A stretch of DNA of 64,000 nucleotides from Aequorivita iocasae (GCF_016757735.1 NZ_CP068439.1:2878001-2942000), one strand, 5' to 3'; shown: positions 1-9,490, counted from the first letter of the stretch. Numbers and translations are program-made. The notes: a model not told the origin generated them from the sequence alone.

Positions 1-131
1 TCTGCAGTTTTCTTTGTTCTTCCTGTTATGGCTACATTGATGCCTTCCTTAAGCAATGCTTCTGCAATTCCGTAACCTATTCCTTTTGTACCGCCAGTAA
101 TGAGTGCGGTTTTTTTTTCTAAATCATTCAT
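1..131 (-). CDS. SDR-family oxidoreductase, N-terminal part only
   Basis: This is the first 43 or so codons of a short-chain dehydrogenase/reductase that runs off the left edge of the window. The translation begins MNDLEKKTALITGGTKGIG, so the glycine-rich cofactor motif TGGTKGIG sits at residues 12-19, as in classical SDR enzymes with an NAD(P)-binding Rossmann fold. It is followed by the expected helix and second strand (about residues 20-38). The catalytic Ser-Tyr-Lys part lies outside the window, so the substrate cannot be guessed. The gene is divergent from the dipeptidase that follows, with about 70 bases between them. Confidence 0.8.
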   Translation of the reverse strand, partial: MNDLEKKTALITGGTKGIGYGIAEALLKEGINVAITGRTKKTA

Positions 132-201
132 TGTTTTTCGTTTTCCCCAAAGTTACCAATTGTGAAATGGAATGTTATTAAATTCTGCTTAAATTTGAAA
201 G

Positions 202-816
202 ATGAAGTTTTTGCCTAATGTATTATTTATCTTTCTGTTCTTTGGTTTTTCTTCCAATGGGAAACTCCAGAAACCTTTGGTTAACCTCAAAGACTTTTCA
301 ACTGAATTTGTTTACGAAATACGCTATGCTACCCCCCATAATTTTATAGGCGAAGCACTTTACGACTGTGCCGAATGTTTGCTTCGCCCCGAAGTAGTAG
401 AAGCCTTATTACAAGCCAACCAATATTTTTGTGAAAAGGGTTACCGCATAAAAATCTACGATTGCTACCGCCCCTTGGACGTACAGAAAAAGATGTGGGC
501 AAAAGTGCCGCGACCAACCTATGTGGGCAATCCTTATGGCAATGGCTCCATCCACAACCGGGGTGCAGCAGTAGATATTACCCTGGAAACTCTGGAAGGT
601 TGCTATGTTGAAATGGGCAGCGATTACGATTACTTCGGAAAGGAAGCGCACATTGACAATTACAATTTTTCAAAAGAAATACTCGCCAACCGAAAGTTGC
701 TCTTTGAAGGGATGCGAAAATTTGGTTTCAGCACCATCAGAACGGAATGGTGGCATTTCAGTTACAAAAAAAATTGGAGCTACACAACGTTGAACCTTCC
801 CCTACCCTGCGAATAA
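202..816 (+). CDS. D-alanyl-D-alanine dipeptidase (VanX/DdpX-like, peptidase M15D)
   Basis: A 204-residue zinc D,D-dipeptidase that hydrolyses D-Ala-D-Ala, probably for recycling or use of cell-wall dipeptide in the periplasm. The zinc signature SxHxxGxAxD is present (H118 and D125), as is the EWWH motif with catalytic E182 and zinc ligand H185. R90 in DCYRP matches the conserved VanX arginine. A short hydrophobic N-terminus (residues 3-18) suggests export. Its length matches VanX (about 200). There is no vanH/vanA partner, so this is not a resistance cluster. A TAnnTTTG-like box lies at 190-197, only four bases before the start codon, so a short leader or leaderless transcript is possible. 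Confidence 0.88.
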   Translation: MKFLPNVLFIFLFFGFSSNGKLQKPLVNLKDFSTEFVYEIRYATPHNFIGEALYDCAECLLRPEVVEALLQANQYFCEKGYRIKIYDCYRPLDVQKKMWAKVPRPTYVGNPYGNGSIHNRGAAVDITLETLEGCYVEMGSDYDYFGKEAHIDNYNFSKEILANRKLLFEGMRKFGFSTIRTEWWHFSYKKNWSYTTLNLPLPCE

Positions 817-822
817 AATTTA

Positions 823-1743
823 TTATTTATGGGGAAGATTTTTTTCTGCATTTCCACTTATTTTAAAGGGGATTTCAGGTGTATTCTTATATAATTTTAA
901 CTCGATCACATCAGATGGTAAATTGAAATCGGCATTGGCCAATGCCTCCTTTACCTGTTTTATTATTATACCTCGCAATACACGTGACGCTCTTCTATAG
1001 TCGACAGTGTCTACCCAAAAGAATACCTTTAGGTTTACGGTACTTGCGGCAAGTTCATCTTCAATCACAAAATTTTCATGGGTTTCATCACGAATTATTT
1101 CTTTGTTATTATCCAAGACCTCCTGAATTACTCTCTTGGCAGCTTCAATATTATCTTCATAACCAATTCCAACCGTAAAATCCACACGGAAAAAACCATC
1201 GGCTGTGTAATTTTCAACAGGTTTGGTAAGCACATCGCTATTGGGAATATATATATCGCGGCCATCAAATGTTTTTATATGGGAATACCGAAAGCTTAAG
1301 GCCCTCACCTTTCCGAATATATTGTCTATTTTGATAGTATCATTAATATTAAATGGCCTATTAAATGCAAGAATCACCCCCGCCAAAAAATTTTTGCCAA
1401 TATCCTGAAAGGCAAATCCCAAAATAATGGCGCCCCCGCCCACGGCCGTTAATACTCCAGTGGCTATGCCATCAAGGCCTGCTACGCGCAAGGCAATCAT
1501 AATGGCAATTATAATTAAAATGATTTTAACCGCTTGGGCCAAAAACTTTGCCATTAGCGGATCTTCAGATTTTTGCTGGAATCGTCTTTTATAGAAATTG
1601 GTTAACAATTGGGCAAGTAACACGCCCAATATAATCACCAAAATTGCCAAGGCAATCCGCGGAAGAATCTTTAAGAATTCTTCATAATAGTTCTGTAATG
1701 AATTTTGGATTGTTTCGCTTGGCGATTGTAAAAGTGGCAGCAT
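823..1743 (-). CDS. MscS-type mechanosensitive ion channel
   Basis: A 306-residue small-conductance mechanosensitive channel of the inner membrane, which releases solutes upon hypo-osmotic shock. Three membrane segments are visible (about 27-48, 70-87 and 93-127). The third is the Gly/Ala-rich pore helix, with VGGGAIILGFAFQDIGKNF near residues 101-119. The beta domain follows (FNINDTIKIDN, then GKVRALSFRYSHIKTFDGRDIYIPN) and an alpha/beta C-terminal domain. The length is close to E. coli MscS (286). The gene is divergent from the DUF3817 gene; a second, longer MscS homologue lies about 400 bases away. Confidence 0.93.
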   Translation of the reverse strand: MLPLLQSPSETIQNSLQNYYEEFLKILPRIALAILVIILGVLLAQLLTNFYKRRFQQKSEDPLMAKFLAQAVKIILIIIAIMIALRVAGLDGIATGVLTAVGGGAIILGFAFQDIGKNFLAGVILAFNRPFNINDTIKIDNIFGKVRALSFRYSHIKTFDGRDIYIPNSDVLTKPVENYTADGFFRVDFTVGIGYEDNIEAAKRVIQEVLDNNKEIIRDETHENFVIEDELAASTVNLKVFFWVDTVDYRRASRVLRGIIIKQVKEALANADFNLPSDVIELKLYKNTPEIPFKISGNAEKNLPHK

Positions 1744-1831
1744 CTATTTTTCTTTTAAAGATAAACATTCTTGATAAATGAAGACATCAAATAAATTATT
1801 CTTAAAATTTAGTAGGGCATTGCGCAAGATG

Positions 1832-1839
1832 TATCTTTG
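1832..1839 (+). promoter_or_regulatory. possible -7 box for the DUF3817-MscS operon
   Basis: TATCTTTG fits the Bacteroidota -7 consensus TAnnTTTG. No good TTG element lies 17-19 bases upstream, so this is only moderately supported. If used, it excludes the two upstream ATG start candidates (1778 and 1829) of the next gene. Confidence 0.35.
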
Positions 1840-1855
1840 CAAGAAAATAAAAGTT

Positions 1856-2134
1856 GTGGATCTTTCAGTAAAATCATTTAAATTAATAAGCACATTAGAG
1901 GCTATCTCTTTTTTGGTTCTTTTGGGAATTGCAATGCCCCTAAAATACATTTGGCATATGCCTCAAATGGTTCAAGTAGTAGGCATGGCGCACGGAGTGC
2001 TATTTGTGCTTTACGTTGGGGGTGCTCTATATATGTATAAAAAGTTGAAATGGTCTATTACAGATTTATTTATTGTGGTAATGTGCTCCGTGTTACCTTT
2101 CGGTCCTTTTTATGTGGAACGTAAATATTTATAA
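1856..2134 (+). CDS. DUF3817 family membrane protein
   Basis: A small integral membrane protein of unknown function. The family-like part starts at FKLISTLEAISFLVLLG and continues through MPLKY, VGMAHGVLFVLYV and a final VLPFGPF segment, giving three hydrophobic stretches. The open frame extends up to an ATG at 1778 with another at 1829, but the extra residues are basic and unlike the family, and a TATCTTTG box lies at 1832-1839. I therefore prefer the GTG at 1856, with modest confidence. The stop codon directly abuts the ATG of the next MscS gene (TAAATG), so the two are translationally coupled. This pairing suggests a role linked to membrane stress, which is inference. Confidence 0.75.
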   Translation: MDLSVKSFKLISTLEAISFLVLLGIAMPLKYIWHMPQMVQVVGMAHGVLFVLYVGGALYMYKKLKWSITDLFIVVMCSVLPFGPFYVERKYL

Positions 2135-3403
2135 ATGAATAGGGAAACAATTCAAAATTATAGCTGCGTATTCCAAGATTACCTTGTAAGTGAAGGAATG
2201 GTCGTAGAATGGGCTATTTTTTTGAATGTACTGGTAAACTGCGTCATTATATTTACTGCGGTTGTAATTCTTGATGTTGTTTTCAGAAGATTTATTGTGG
2301 AAGCATTTAAGGCTTTCAGTGACAAAACCAAAACCACCTTTGATGATTATTTGGTAAAAAGTAATTTTCCCAGATTTATTGCCCATACCTTACCCTTAGG
2401 AATCGTTTGGTACCTTATACCCATTATCTTTATTGAATCGCCGTTTATAACAAATTTACTTCAGGTTGCGGCTCAGGTATATTTGGTCATTCTTTGTGTA
2501 CTTATCTTTAGAAGTATTTTACGCACCACTCGGAATTTTCTTGAGGAAAAGGAACGCTACCGTGACAAACCCATGGAGAGTTACGTGCAGGTAATGATGA
2601 TCTTTGCTTGGGGTGTTGGCATTTTTTGGATCATACAATTGCTCACGGGCTATTCCGTAATCAGTTTAACAACATTGGGAGCGGCTTCTGCGGTAATCCT
2701 TTTGATTTTTAAGGATACAATCCTTGGTTTTGTAGCAAGTATCCAGGTTTCAGTAAATGATATTGTACGCATTGGCGATTGGATTACGTTCAGCAAATTT
2801 GGCGCCGACGGTTACGTAACCGAGATAAATCTTGCGACGGTTCGCGTACAGAATTTTGACAATACCTATACTACCATTCCCACCTATAGCCTAATTGCAG
2901 ATTCCTTCCAAAACTGGCGCGGTATGCAGGAAAGTAAAGGCCGTAGAATAAAACGCTCCATATTCATCAAGCAAACATCCATAAAATTTCTTTCTTCGGA
3001 AGATATTGAGAAGCTCAAAAAAATTCAATTGATAAAACCCTATTTGGAACACCGCCAAAGAGATGTGGATAAACACAATAGAATGAACGAAGCTGACAAA
3101 AAACTTTTGATAAACGGACGAAACCAGACCAATCTTGGGGTTTTTCGGCATTATGCAGATGCTTTCTTAAATGAAAATTCTGCAATAAACAAAGATCTTT
3201 TTATGATGGTTCGTCATTTATCACCCACTGATAAAGGCATTCCCATTGAGATTTTCTGCTTTAGCCGCGACAAGAAGTGGGAAAATTACGAACACATTCA
3301 GGCCGATATTTTTGATCATTTATTGGCAGCCATACCCTATTTTGATTTGGAAATATTTGAACTTCCTACCGGTAAGGATTTTTCATCTCTGCACCATGAT
3401 TAA
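2135..3403 (+). CDS. MscS-family channel of the YbdG type
   Basis: A 422-residue MscS-superfamily channel. Five hydrophobic segments fall between residues 25 and 205, the last being the pore helix around LTTLGAASAVILLIFKDTILGF. The beta domain that follows has the YbdG-specific wording DWITFSKFGADGYVTEI and NTYTTIPTYSLI, and the cytoplasmic domain carries the long insert seen in E. coli YbdG (415 residues), which contributes to a mini-conductance (MscM) activity. It starts immediately after the DUF3817 stop codon. It is clearly different from the shorter MscS at 823-1743, so the two are not a recent duplication. Confidence 0.92.
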   Translation: MNRETIQNYSCVFQDYLVSEGMVVEWAIFLNVLVNCVIIFTAVVILDVVFRRFIVEAFKAFSDKTKTTFDDYLVKSNFPRFIAHTLPLGIVWYLIPIIFIESPFITNLLQVAAQVYLVILCVLIFRSILRTTRNFLEEKERYRDKPMESYVQVMMIFAWGVGIFWIIQLLTGYSVISLTTLGAASAVILLIFKDTILGFVASIQVSVNDIVRIGDWITFSKFGADGYVTEINLATVRVQNFDNTYTTIPTYSLIADSFQNWRGMQESKGRRIKRSIFIKQTSIKFLSSEDIEKLKKIQLIKPYLEHRQRDVDKHNRMNEADKKLLINGRNQTNLGVFRHYADAFLNENSAINKDLFMMVRHLSPTDKGIPIEIFCFSRDKKWENYEHIQADIFDHLLAAIPYFDLEIFELPTGKDFSSLHHD

Positions 3404-3453
3404 GTTTTTAAAGAAATAAAAACTATCTTTAAAATATAAACCTGTCCATTTTC

Positions 3454-4515
3454 ATGAAGTTTAAATCGTTTCTTTATATTTTAGGAACAGTTGCGGTTAT
3501 ACTTACAATTTTTCCATTTGTGGCTGTGGATTATTGGTGGATACGTATTTTCGATTTTCCGCATATTCAGCTTACAATATTAACATTTGTAGCGTTTGTG
3601 GTATTTTTCATGAGGTTTGAGGTGAAGCGGGTAAACGATTATTTATTTGTAACCATTTTGGCTGCTTGCCTCATTATGCAAGCGTGGAAAATAATACCCT
3701 ATACACCCCTTGCAGCTAAAGACATTCAAGATAGCCAAGAAAAAAATGCGGGGACTACCATTTCATTGTACGCTGCCAACGTACTTCAATCCAACAAAAA
3801 ACCTGAACTTTTAATCTCGGATTTCAAAGAGATGAATCCAGATATAATGTTGCTCGTAGAAACCAATGAGAGATGGAGGGATTATGTTGTTAAAAACTTA
3901 CCCGATGCATACAAATATAGGGTAGAGGTTCCCCAAGACAATACATATGGTATGCTATTGTACTCAAAGTACCAATTAATAAATCCTGAGGTAAAATATT
4001 TGGTTGATAAAAAAATTCCTTCCATACACACTAAACTGTTGTTAACAAGCGGTGATACAGTGCAACTATACAGCATTCACCCTACTCCGCCTATGCCACA
4101 GCACAATCCCCGTTCTACAGACAGGGATTCAGAAATGATGAAAATTGCCAATTTAAGCAGAACATCTACTTACCCTGTAATTGTTTTGGGAGATTTTAAT
4201 GATGTAGCCTGGTCAAACACCACATCCTTATTCCAAAATGTAGGTGAATTATTAGACCTCCGAAAAGGCAGGGGAATATATAATACATACAATGCCAATA
4301 GCGTTGTTTTTCGATGGCCATTGGACCATATATTCGTGTCAGCGGAGTTTAGACTTATTGCTATAAAACTTGGACAAGATATCAATTCAGATCATTTGCC
4401 TACTTATGCAAATCTCAGTTTTGAGCCTGAAAAAGCAGCCGAACAACAACCTGAAAAACCTTCTGAAAAGCAACTCAAAAACGCCAAACAGCAAGCAGAA
4501 CGTGTGCAATTATAA
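3454..4515 (+). CDS. endonuclease/exonuclease/phosphatase family protein, membrane-anchored
   Basis: A 353-residue protein with three N-terminal membrane segments (about 5-27, 35-54 and 62-82) and an EEP (DNase I-like) domain from about residue 98. The metal and catalytic motifs are all there: AANVLQSN, the acidic LLVETNERW, YSIHPTPP, LGDFNDVAW, WPLDHIFVS and the terminal SDHLP. The active domain should face the periplasm or outer leaflet. The substrate is unknown; relatives cleave nucleic acids, phosphoinositides or sphingomyelin. The C-terminus ends in a Glu/Gln/Lys-rich tail. The gene follows the MscS gene after 50 bases and converges on the DUF72 gene. Confidence 0.88.
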   Translation: MKFKSFLYILGTVAVILTIFPFVAVDYWWIRIFDFPHIQLTILTFVAFVVFFMRFEVKRVNDYLFVTILAACLIMQAWKIIPYTPLAAKDIQDSQEKNAGTTISLYAANVLQSNKKPELLISDFKEMNPDIMLLVETNERWRDYVVKNLPDAYKYRVEVPQDNTYGMLLYSKYQLINPEVKYLVDKKIPSIHTKLLLTSGDTVQLYSIHPTPPMPQHNPRSTDRDSEMMKIANLSRTSTYPVIVLGDFNDVAWSNTTSLFQNVGELLDLRKGRGIYNTYNANSVVFRWPLDHIFVSAEFRLIAIKLGQDINSDHLPTYANLSFEPEKAAEQQPEKPSEKQLKNAKQQAERVQL

Positions 4516-4537
4516 ATCAGCGGCAGCTATTTTTTTC

Positions 4538-5425
4538 TTAAAAAAGCGTGTCGGGATTATCCATATTTGGAATGTGAAGATTCGTTCCAAATCGCTCATT
4601 CGCTTTTTTTATAAAATGTGCCGAAAGCAATGGCGATGCCTTTTCAATATTTTGGTGCACAAAAAAGTAAATGTTTTGCAAACCTTGGTCAATCCATTCT
4701 TCCAATCGGTCTATCCAATCATTCAGCCGTGTATAATCACTTGGATGGTTAGCGCCATTATAACGAATAAAAGCAGTGGGCGTGGTAAGCCGCATGTGAA
4801 GTAAATCACGCCTTCCGGCTGTATCCACAATAACATTTGTGATACTGTATTTTTCTAAAATATGGTAAAGTTCTTCGGACATTTTTTTATCGTTGAACCA
4901 ATCGGTATGTCTAAATTCTATCGCGGGTTTTATGTCTTTGGGAAGTATTTTGAAAAACGGTTCCAATCTGTCCATATTCTTCGGCGCGAAATTATCTGGA
5001 AGCTGCACAAAGGGCATTTCCAATTTTTCCTGCAGATTTGATGAATTCAAAATGTATTCATTTAAGGTTTCCTCACAATCCTGAAGCCTTTTCCAATGGG
5101 AAATTCCTTGAAAAAACTTAGGAAAAAACCTGAAATTTTCAGGTGTTTTTTCATACCAGCCCGAAAAGGTATCTGCAGGAAAAATTCTGTAAAAAGTTGC
5201 ATTCAGCTCAATGCTATTGAACTGGGTTGCGTAATATGTCAGTTCATCTTTTGTCCCACGCGGATAAAAGCCTTTTAAATCTGCCTTGTTCCATTTTGCA
5301 CAGCCTACATAGAGCTTTGGTGGAATTGCCTTTTTATACTTCGACAGCAGGACTTTTGTTCCGGGGTGGTCCGGCGGAAGTGAAAAGTCTATATTTCCGG
5401 GGTCGTCCACTTTTCCGAATTTCAT
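4538..5425 (-). CDS. DUF72 domain protein (YecE family)
   Basis: A 295-residue cytosolic TIM-barrel-like protein of the DUF72 family. The family hallmarks are visible: VGCAKWNKADLKGFYP near residue 40, FNSIELNATFYRI near 90, FPKFFQGISHWKRL, AIEFRHTDWF near 170 and YFFVHQN near 257. The biochemical function is not established. The gene stands alone, convergent with the upstream plus-strand gene. A TATCTTTA box lies about 25 bases upstream on the minus strand. Confidence 0.9.
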   Translation of the reverse strand: MKFGKVDDPGNIDFSLPPDHPGTKVLLSKYKKAIPPKLYVGCAKWNKADLKGFYPRGTKDELTYYATQFNSIELNATFYRIFPADTFSGWYEKTPENFRFFPKFFQGISHWKRLQDCEETLNEYILNSSNLQEKLEMPFVQLPDNFAPKNMDRLEPFFKILPKDIKPAIEFRHTDWFNDKKMSEELYHILEKYSITNVIVDTAGRRDLLHMRLTTPTAFIRYNGANHPSDYTRLNDWIDRLEEWIDQGLQNIYFFVHQNIEKASPLLSAHFIKKANERFGTNLHIPNMDNPDTLF

Positions 5426-5540
5426 GATTTTTAGTTTTAAGTAAAGATACTTTTTAAAACATATTCCAGAAAAATATTAACCTGTAACTTTTTATAAAAC
5501 TGATAGTCTTATATTTACTGAAATTTAAAAAAAACATTTT

Positions 5541-6299
5541 ATGAAAACCATTAAAACACTTGTCATCCTTTTTTTATTTGCTGCTATTATTCCTATGTCT
5601 GCGCAAACTGCAGATGAAATCATTAACAACTATTTTGAAAACACAGGCGGAAAAGCTTCGTGGGAAAAATTACAGGCTGTAAAAATGACTGCAACGGCAA
5701 ATACCCAAGGCATGGAAATACCTGTAGAAGTATTCCAAACTAAAGACGGAAACCAACTGGTAAAGATTAATTTTCAAGGTCAAGAAATTGTACAGCAAGC
5801 CTTTGATGGGGAAACAATGTGGAGCACCAATTTTATGACAATGCTGCCAGAAAAAAGCGATGCAGAAGCTACTGAAAATATGAAAAAGCAGATTAATGAC
5901 TTTCCCTCCCCGTTTTTAAACTATAAAGACAAAGGTTTCACTGTAGAGCTGATGGGTAAAGAAACAAAAGATGGTACTGAAACATACAAAATAAAACTTA
6001 CCCAGTCCCCTATTACGGTTGATGGTGTAGAGCAGCCTAATGTTTCTTATCATTATTTTGATACAGAAACATTTGTGCCAATTGTTTCAGAACATCCCAT
6101 TACTCAAGGTCCTATGAAAGGCCAGATGAATGTTAGCACCATGAGCGATTATCAAGAAGTTGAAGGATTATATTTCCCTTTCGCACTTTCTATGGCAGGG
6201 CAAGGAATTCAGTTAAAAGAGGTAATTGTTAATCCCGAAATTGACAAAGCTATCTTTGCATTTCCTGTGACTTCCGAAAATTCAGAAAAAAAGGAATAA
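5541..6299 (+). CDS. secreted LolA-like outer-membrane lipoprotein-sorting family protein
   Basis: A 252-residue exported protein. A signal peptide covers residues 1-21 and ends at MSAQ. The mature part begins TADEIINNYFENTGG, followed by alternating beta strands as in the LolA/LolB-like fold that binds lipid or lipoprotein acyl chains. Flavobacteria carry several such paralogues, often annotated as outer membrane lipoprotein-sorting protein. This one is probably not the essential LolA, because it is followed by a large secreted propeller protein and not by FtsK or other sorting genes. A terminator hairpin at 6318-6346 separates it from the next gene. Confidence 0.75.
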   Translation: MKTIKTLVILFLFAAIIPMSAQTADEIINNYFENTGGKASWEKLQAVKMTATANTQGMEIPVEVFQTKDGNQLVKINFQGQEIVQQAFDGETMWSTNFMTMLPEKSDAEATENMKKQINDFPSPFLNYKDKGFTVELMGKETKDGTETYKIKLTQSPITVDGVEQPNVSYHYFDTETFVPIVSEHPITQGPMKGQMNVSTMSDYQEVEGLYFPFALSMAGQGIQLKEVIVNPEIDKAIFAFPVTSENSEKKE

Positions 6300-6317
6300 C
6301 AATATATTTTGAAAATA

Positions 6318-6346
6318 AGATCCCTGTATGAACGGGGATTTTTTTT
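6318..6346 (+). terminator. rho-independent terminator after the LolA-like gene
   Basis: A short hairpin (ATCCC paired with GGGAT around a 10-base loop) is followed by a run of T residues. Confidence 0.7.
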
Positions 6347-6387
6347 CAATTAATATTCAAAGCGCCCAACCTTAAAAACCAACCGTA

Positions 6388-9300
6388 ATGAAAAAATTGA
6401 TTCTTATACTTTTTGCAGCCTTTGGCTCACTTCCGCATTTTTACGCTCAAGAAACAGTGCTCAAGGGAAAGGAACTTTTTGGCAATATGGAAGCCCGGCA
6501 TATTGGACCTGCCCTCATGAGTGGTCGTATAAACGATCTTGAAAACCATCCTACCAACGCACGTATTCTTTACGCTGGTGCCGCAGGTGGCGGGGTTTGG
6601 AAATCTAGTGATGGCGGCGCAACGTTTGCCCCAATTTTTGATGAACATGCGCAATCTATAGGGGTTATAACATTAGATCCCAAAAACCCAGACGAAGTTA
6701 TTTGGGTAGGAACAGGTGAAACTTGGACCCGAAACTCAGTTTCGGTGGGAAATGGTTTATTTAAAAGTACGGACGGCGGAAACAACTGGAAAGAAATTCC
6801 AGGTTTTGAAAATTCAGAACGCATTGCTTCCATTGTCATAAATCCAAACAAAACAGATGAAATATATGTGGGCGTTTTGGGTGCACTTTGGAGTGACAGT
6901 GAAGACCGTGGTGTGTATAAAACCACCGATGGGGGAAAAACGTGGAAAAAAATTCTATATGTAGGATCCTCCACTGGTGCTTCAGATGTTTTAATGGATC
7001 CCAAAAATCCCAACGTCCTCTTTGCTTCTATGTGGCAGTTCCGAAGGACGGGCTGGGGTTTCAATTCTGGTGGCGAAAACAGTGCAATTTATAAATCCAT
7101 CGATGGAGGGAAAACTTGGAATAAATTAACAAATGATCTTCCATCGGGAAAACTGGGGCGCATTGGGATTGCAATGGCACCAAGCGACAGTAAAATAATT
7201 TATGCGGTAATTGAAACTGGTGAAAAAGAAACCAACGGGCTTTGGAGATCAAACGACAGCGGTAATTCTTGGGAACATTTAAATAATGATTTTGGGCTTA
7301 CCGTGCGCCCTTTTTATTTTTCACGAATAACTATCGATCCTAAAAATCCTGATATCATAGTGAAAGGTGGCTTAACAGGTTCTATAAGTCGCGATGGAGG
7401 TAAAACTTTCAAAAATCTAGGGAATATGCATAGCGACATTCACGATGTTGTTTTCGATATAAATAATAGTGATATTATCTATTCGGGAACAGATGGCGGG
7501 GTTTACCGATCCTGGAATGGGGGCTCTACTTTTGAAATTGTGGAGAATCTTCCGCTTTCTCAATTTTATCACATAAGTGTTGACGATGCCCAACCTTACA
7601 ATGTGTACGGAGGATTACAGGACAACGGTTCCTGGTATGGACCCTCATCTGCCCCTGGCGGTGTTTCTGCACGGCACTGGAACAGTGTAGGCTATGGTGA
7701 TGGTTTTAGAGTCTTAAAGCACCCTACCAAGAACATTATTTATTCAGAAATGCAGGGCGCAGCAAACGTTTGGCGTTATGACGTGGACCTAAACAGAACA
7801 ACCACTGTGCAACCCCAGCCCAAAAAAGGTGATGCGGAGCTTCGTTTTAATTGGAATGCGCCAATGGCCGTAAGCAATTTCGCTCCGGATAGATTTTATA
7901 TGGGAAGTCAATTTTTGCACCGTTCCGACGATATGGGCGATAGCTGGACCATAATTTCACCAGATTTAACAACAAATGATAAAGCTAAACAGGATCAAGC
8001 CATTTCTGGTGGACTTTCGGTTGATAACAGCGGAGCGGAAAAGCACACCACCATCTTCACAATTGCTGAATCGCCAATGGACGAAAATATTATTTGGGTG
8101 GGAACCGATGATGGAAATGTGCAGCTTACTACCGATGGCGGAAAAACTTGGACCAACCTTACCGAAAATCTTGTGGGAATCCCTAAAAATACTTGGGTTT
8201 ACCACATTGAGGCCAGTGTTCACGGCAAAGGGACTGCATATGCAGTTTTTGAAGGCCATACTACCGGCGATATGAAGCCATACACATTGAAAACCACTGA
8301 TTATGGCAAAACTTGGAAGTCTATAATTTCAGATGATATAGATTCAAAAGCATTTGTCAGAAATATTCAAGAAGATTACGTAAATGAAGATTTACTGTTC
8401 CTGGGCACTGAATTTGGACTTTATGTTACAGTAGATGGTGGAAAAAACTGGTCTCAGTTTACAAACAAGTTGCCTCCTGTGGCTGTTCATTTTATTGATT
8501 TACAAAAACGAACAAATGATTTGGTGATGGGTACCCACGGACGCGGTGTTATTATTATTGACGATATAAGTCCCCTGCGTGAATTAAATTCTGAAATATT
8601 AAATAAGGACGTTCATTTTTTTAAGACTGAACCATTCACAATGACCGAAGATAGCGGTTTTAGTGGAAGTTTTGGAACTGAAACACAATTTGTAGGTGAA
8701 AATAAAACCAACGCTGCACAAATTGCATATTACTTGAAAAAACGCCATACGTTTGGAAAAATGGAGATGGAAGTGCAAGATATGGAAGGCAATAAAATAA
8801 CGACACTCAATCCTGGAAAATCAAAAGGGATTAATATTGTGAACTGGGATTTTAGTACTGTGGCTCCAAAAATGGCACAAGCCAAAACCCTCGCTTTTAG
8901 CGGTTTTACTGCTCCAAGAGTTCCTGCAGGAAAATATAAAATAGTACTGACAAAAGGGAAGGAAACCTATACTCATAACATTGAAGTTAAATATGATGAC
9001 AAATCGGTCACCACTTTAGAACAGCGAAAAGAACAGGAAACTCTCACCGATGAATTATTCAATATGGTAGAGGATTTGGCGTATATGGTATATCAAATCA
9101 CCGAAACACAAGCAAAAGCTACTGAAGTAATTGAGAAAAATCCAAAAGGGAAAAAAGAAGCCCAAAAGCTATTTGATGCTTTGGAGAACCTTCGGAAAGA
9201 CTTGGTAATTACCACTGGCGATAATTATGTTGCCTCTGCAGAACCTGAATTACGTGAAAAAATGGGCGATCTTTACAGCAATGTAGCATCAAATTTCAAC

Positions 9301-9480
9301 AAGGTTTCTGGAGCTTCAAAAGCAAATTACGAACTGATTTCCGATGAGTTTTCAAAAGCAAAGAAACGCTATGAAACTATAATGGAAAAAGAAGGAAAAA
9401 AATTCTATTCATTTTTGGAAAAAAACAACATCCCAAAACCAGAAATTCAAAGAAAAGAAGAATTTTTGAAAAAGGGATAA
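6388..9480 (+). CDS. large secreted Asp-box (BNR/VPS10-like) beta-propeller protein
   Basis: A 1030-residue exported protein. A signal peptide covers residues 1-20 (ends FYAQ). I count about eleven Asp-box motifs of the form S/T-x-D-x-G-x-T-W (for example KSSDGGATF, KTTDGGKTW, LTTDGGKTW, VTVDGGKNW) between residues about 72 and 690, enough for two propellers of the sortilin or xyloglucanase type. A segment rich in beta structure follows, and then a Lys/Glu-rich helical C-terminus. It is commonly annotated as glycosyl hydrolase or VPS10 domain protein in this phylum, but I see no identifiable catalytic residues, so enzymatic function is not claimed. A binding or protein-handling role in the periplasm or at the surface is equally likely. 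Confidence 0.85.
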   Translation: MKKLILILFAAFGSLPHFYAQETVLKGKELFGNMEARHIGPALMSGRINDLENHPTNARILYAGAAGGGVWKSSDGGATFAPIFDEHAQSIGVITLDPKNPDEVIWVGTGETWTRNSVSVGNGLFKSTDGGNNWKEIPGFENSERIASIVINPNKTDEIYVGVLGALWSDSEDRGVYKTTDGGKTWKKILYVGSSTGASDVLMDPKNPNVLFASMWQFRRTGWGFNSGGENSAIYKSIDGGKTWNKLTNDLPSGKLGRIGIAMAPSDSKIIYAVIETGEKETNGLWRSNDSGNSWEHLNNDFGLTVRPFYFSRITIDPKNPDIIVKGGLTGSISRDGGKTFKNLGNMHSDIHDVVFDINNSDIIYSGTDGGVYRSWNGGSTFEIVENLPLSQFYHISVDDAQPYNVYGGLQDNGSWYGPSSAPGGVSARHWNSVGYGDGFRVLKHPTKNIIYSEMQGAANVWRYDVDLNRTTTVQPQPKKGDAELRFNWNAPMAVSNFAPDRFYMGSQFLHRSDDMGDSWTIISPDLTTNDKAKQDQAISGGLSVDNSGAEKHTTIFTIAESPMDENIIWVGTDDGNVQLTTDGGKTWTNLTENLVGIPKNTWVYHIEASVHGKGTAYAVFEGHTTGDMKPYTLKTTDYGKTWKSIISDDIDSKAFVRNIQEDYVNEDLLFLGTEFGLYVTVDGGKNWSQFTNKLPPVAVHFIDLQKRTNDLVMGTHGRGVIIIDDISPLRELNSEILNKDVHFFKTEPFTMTEDSGFSGSFGTETQFVGENKTNAAQIAYYLKKRHTFGKMEMEVQDMEGNKITTLNPGKSKGINIVNWDFSTVAPKMAQAKTLAFSGFTAPRVPAGKYKIVLTKGKETYTHNIEVKYDDKSVTTLEQRKEQETLTDELFNMVEDLAYMVYQITETQAKATEVIEKNPKGKKEAQKLFDALENLRKDLVITTGDNYVASAEPELREKMGDLYSNVASNFNKVSGASKANYELISDEFSKAKKRYETIMEKEGKKFYSFLEKNNIPKPEIQRKEEFLKKG

Positions 9481-9490
9481 TCCCTCTTAG

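Noticed and set aside
202-816. Vancomycin resistance gene cluster
   Set aside because: Only a VanX-like dipeptidase is present without vanH or a D-Ala-D-Lac ligase; such enzymes are common for dipeptide use.
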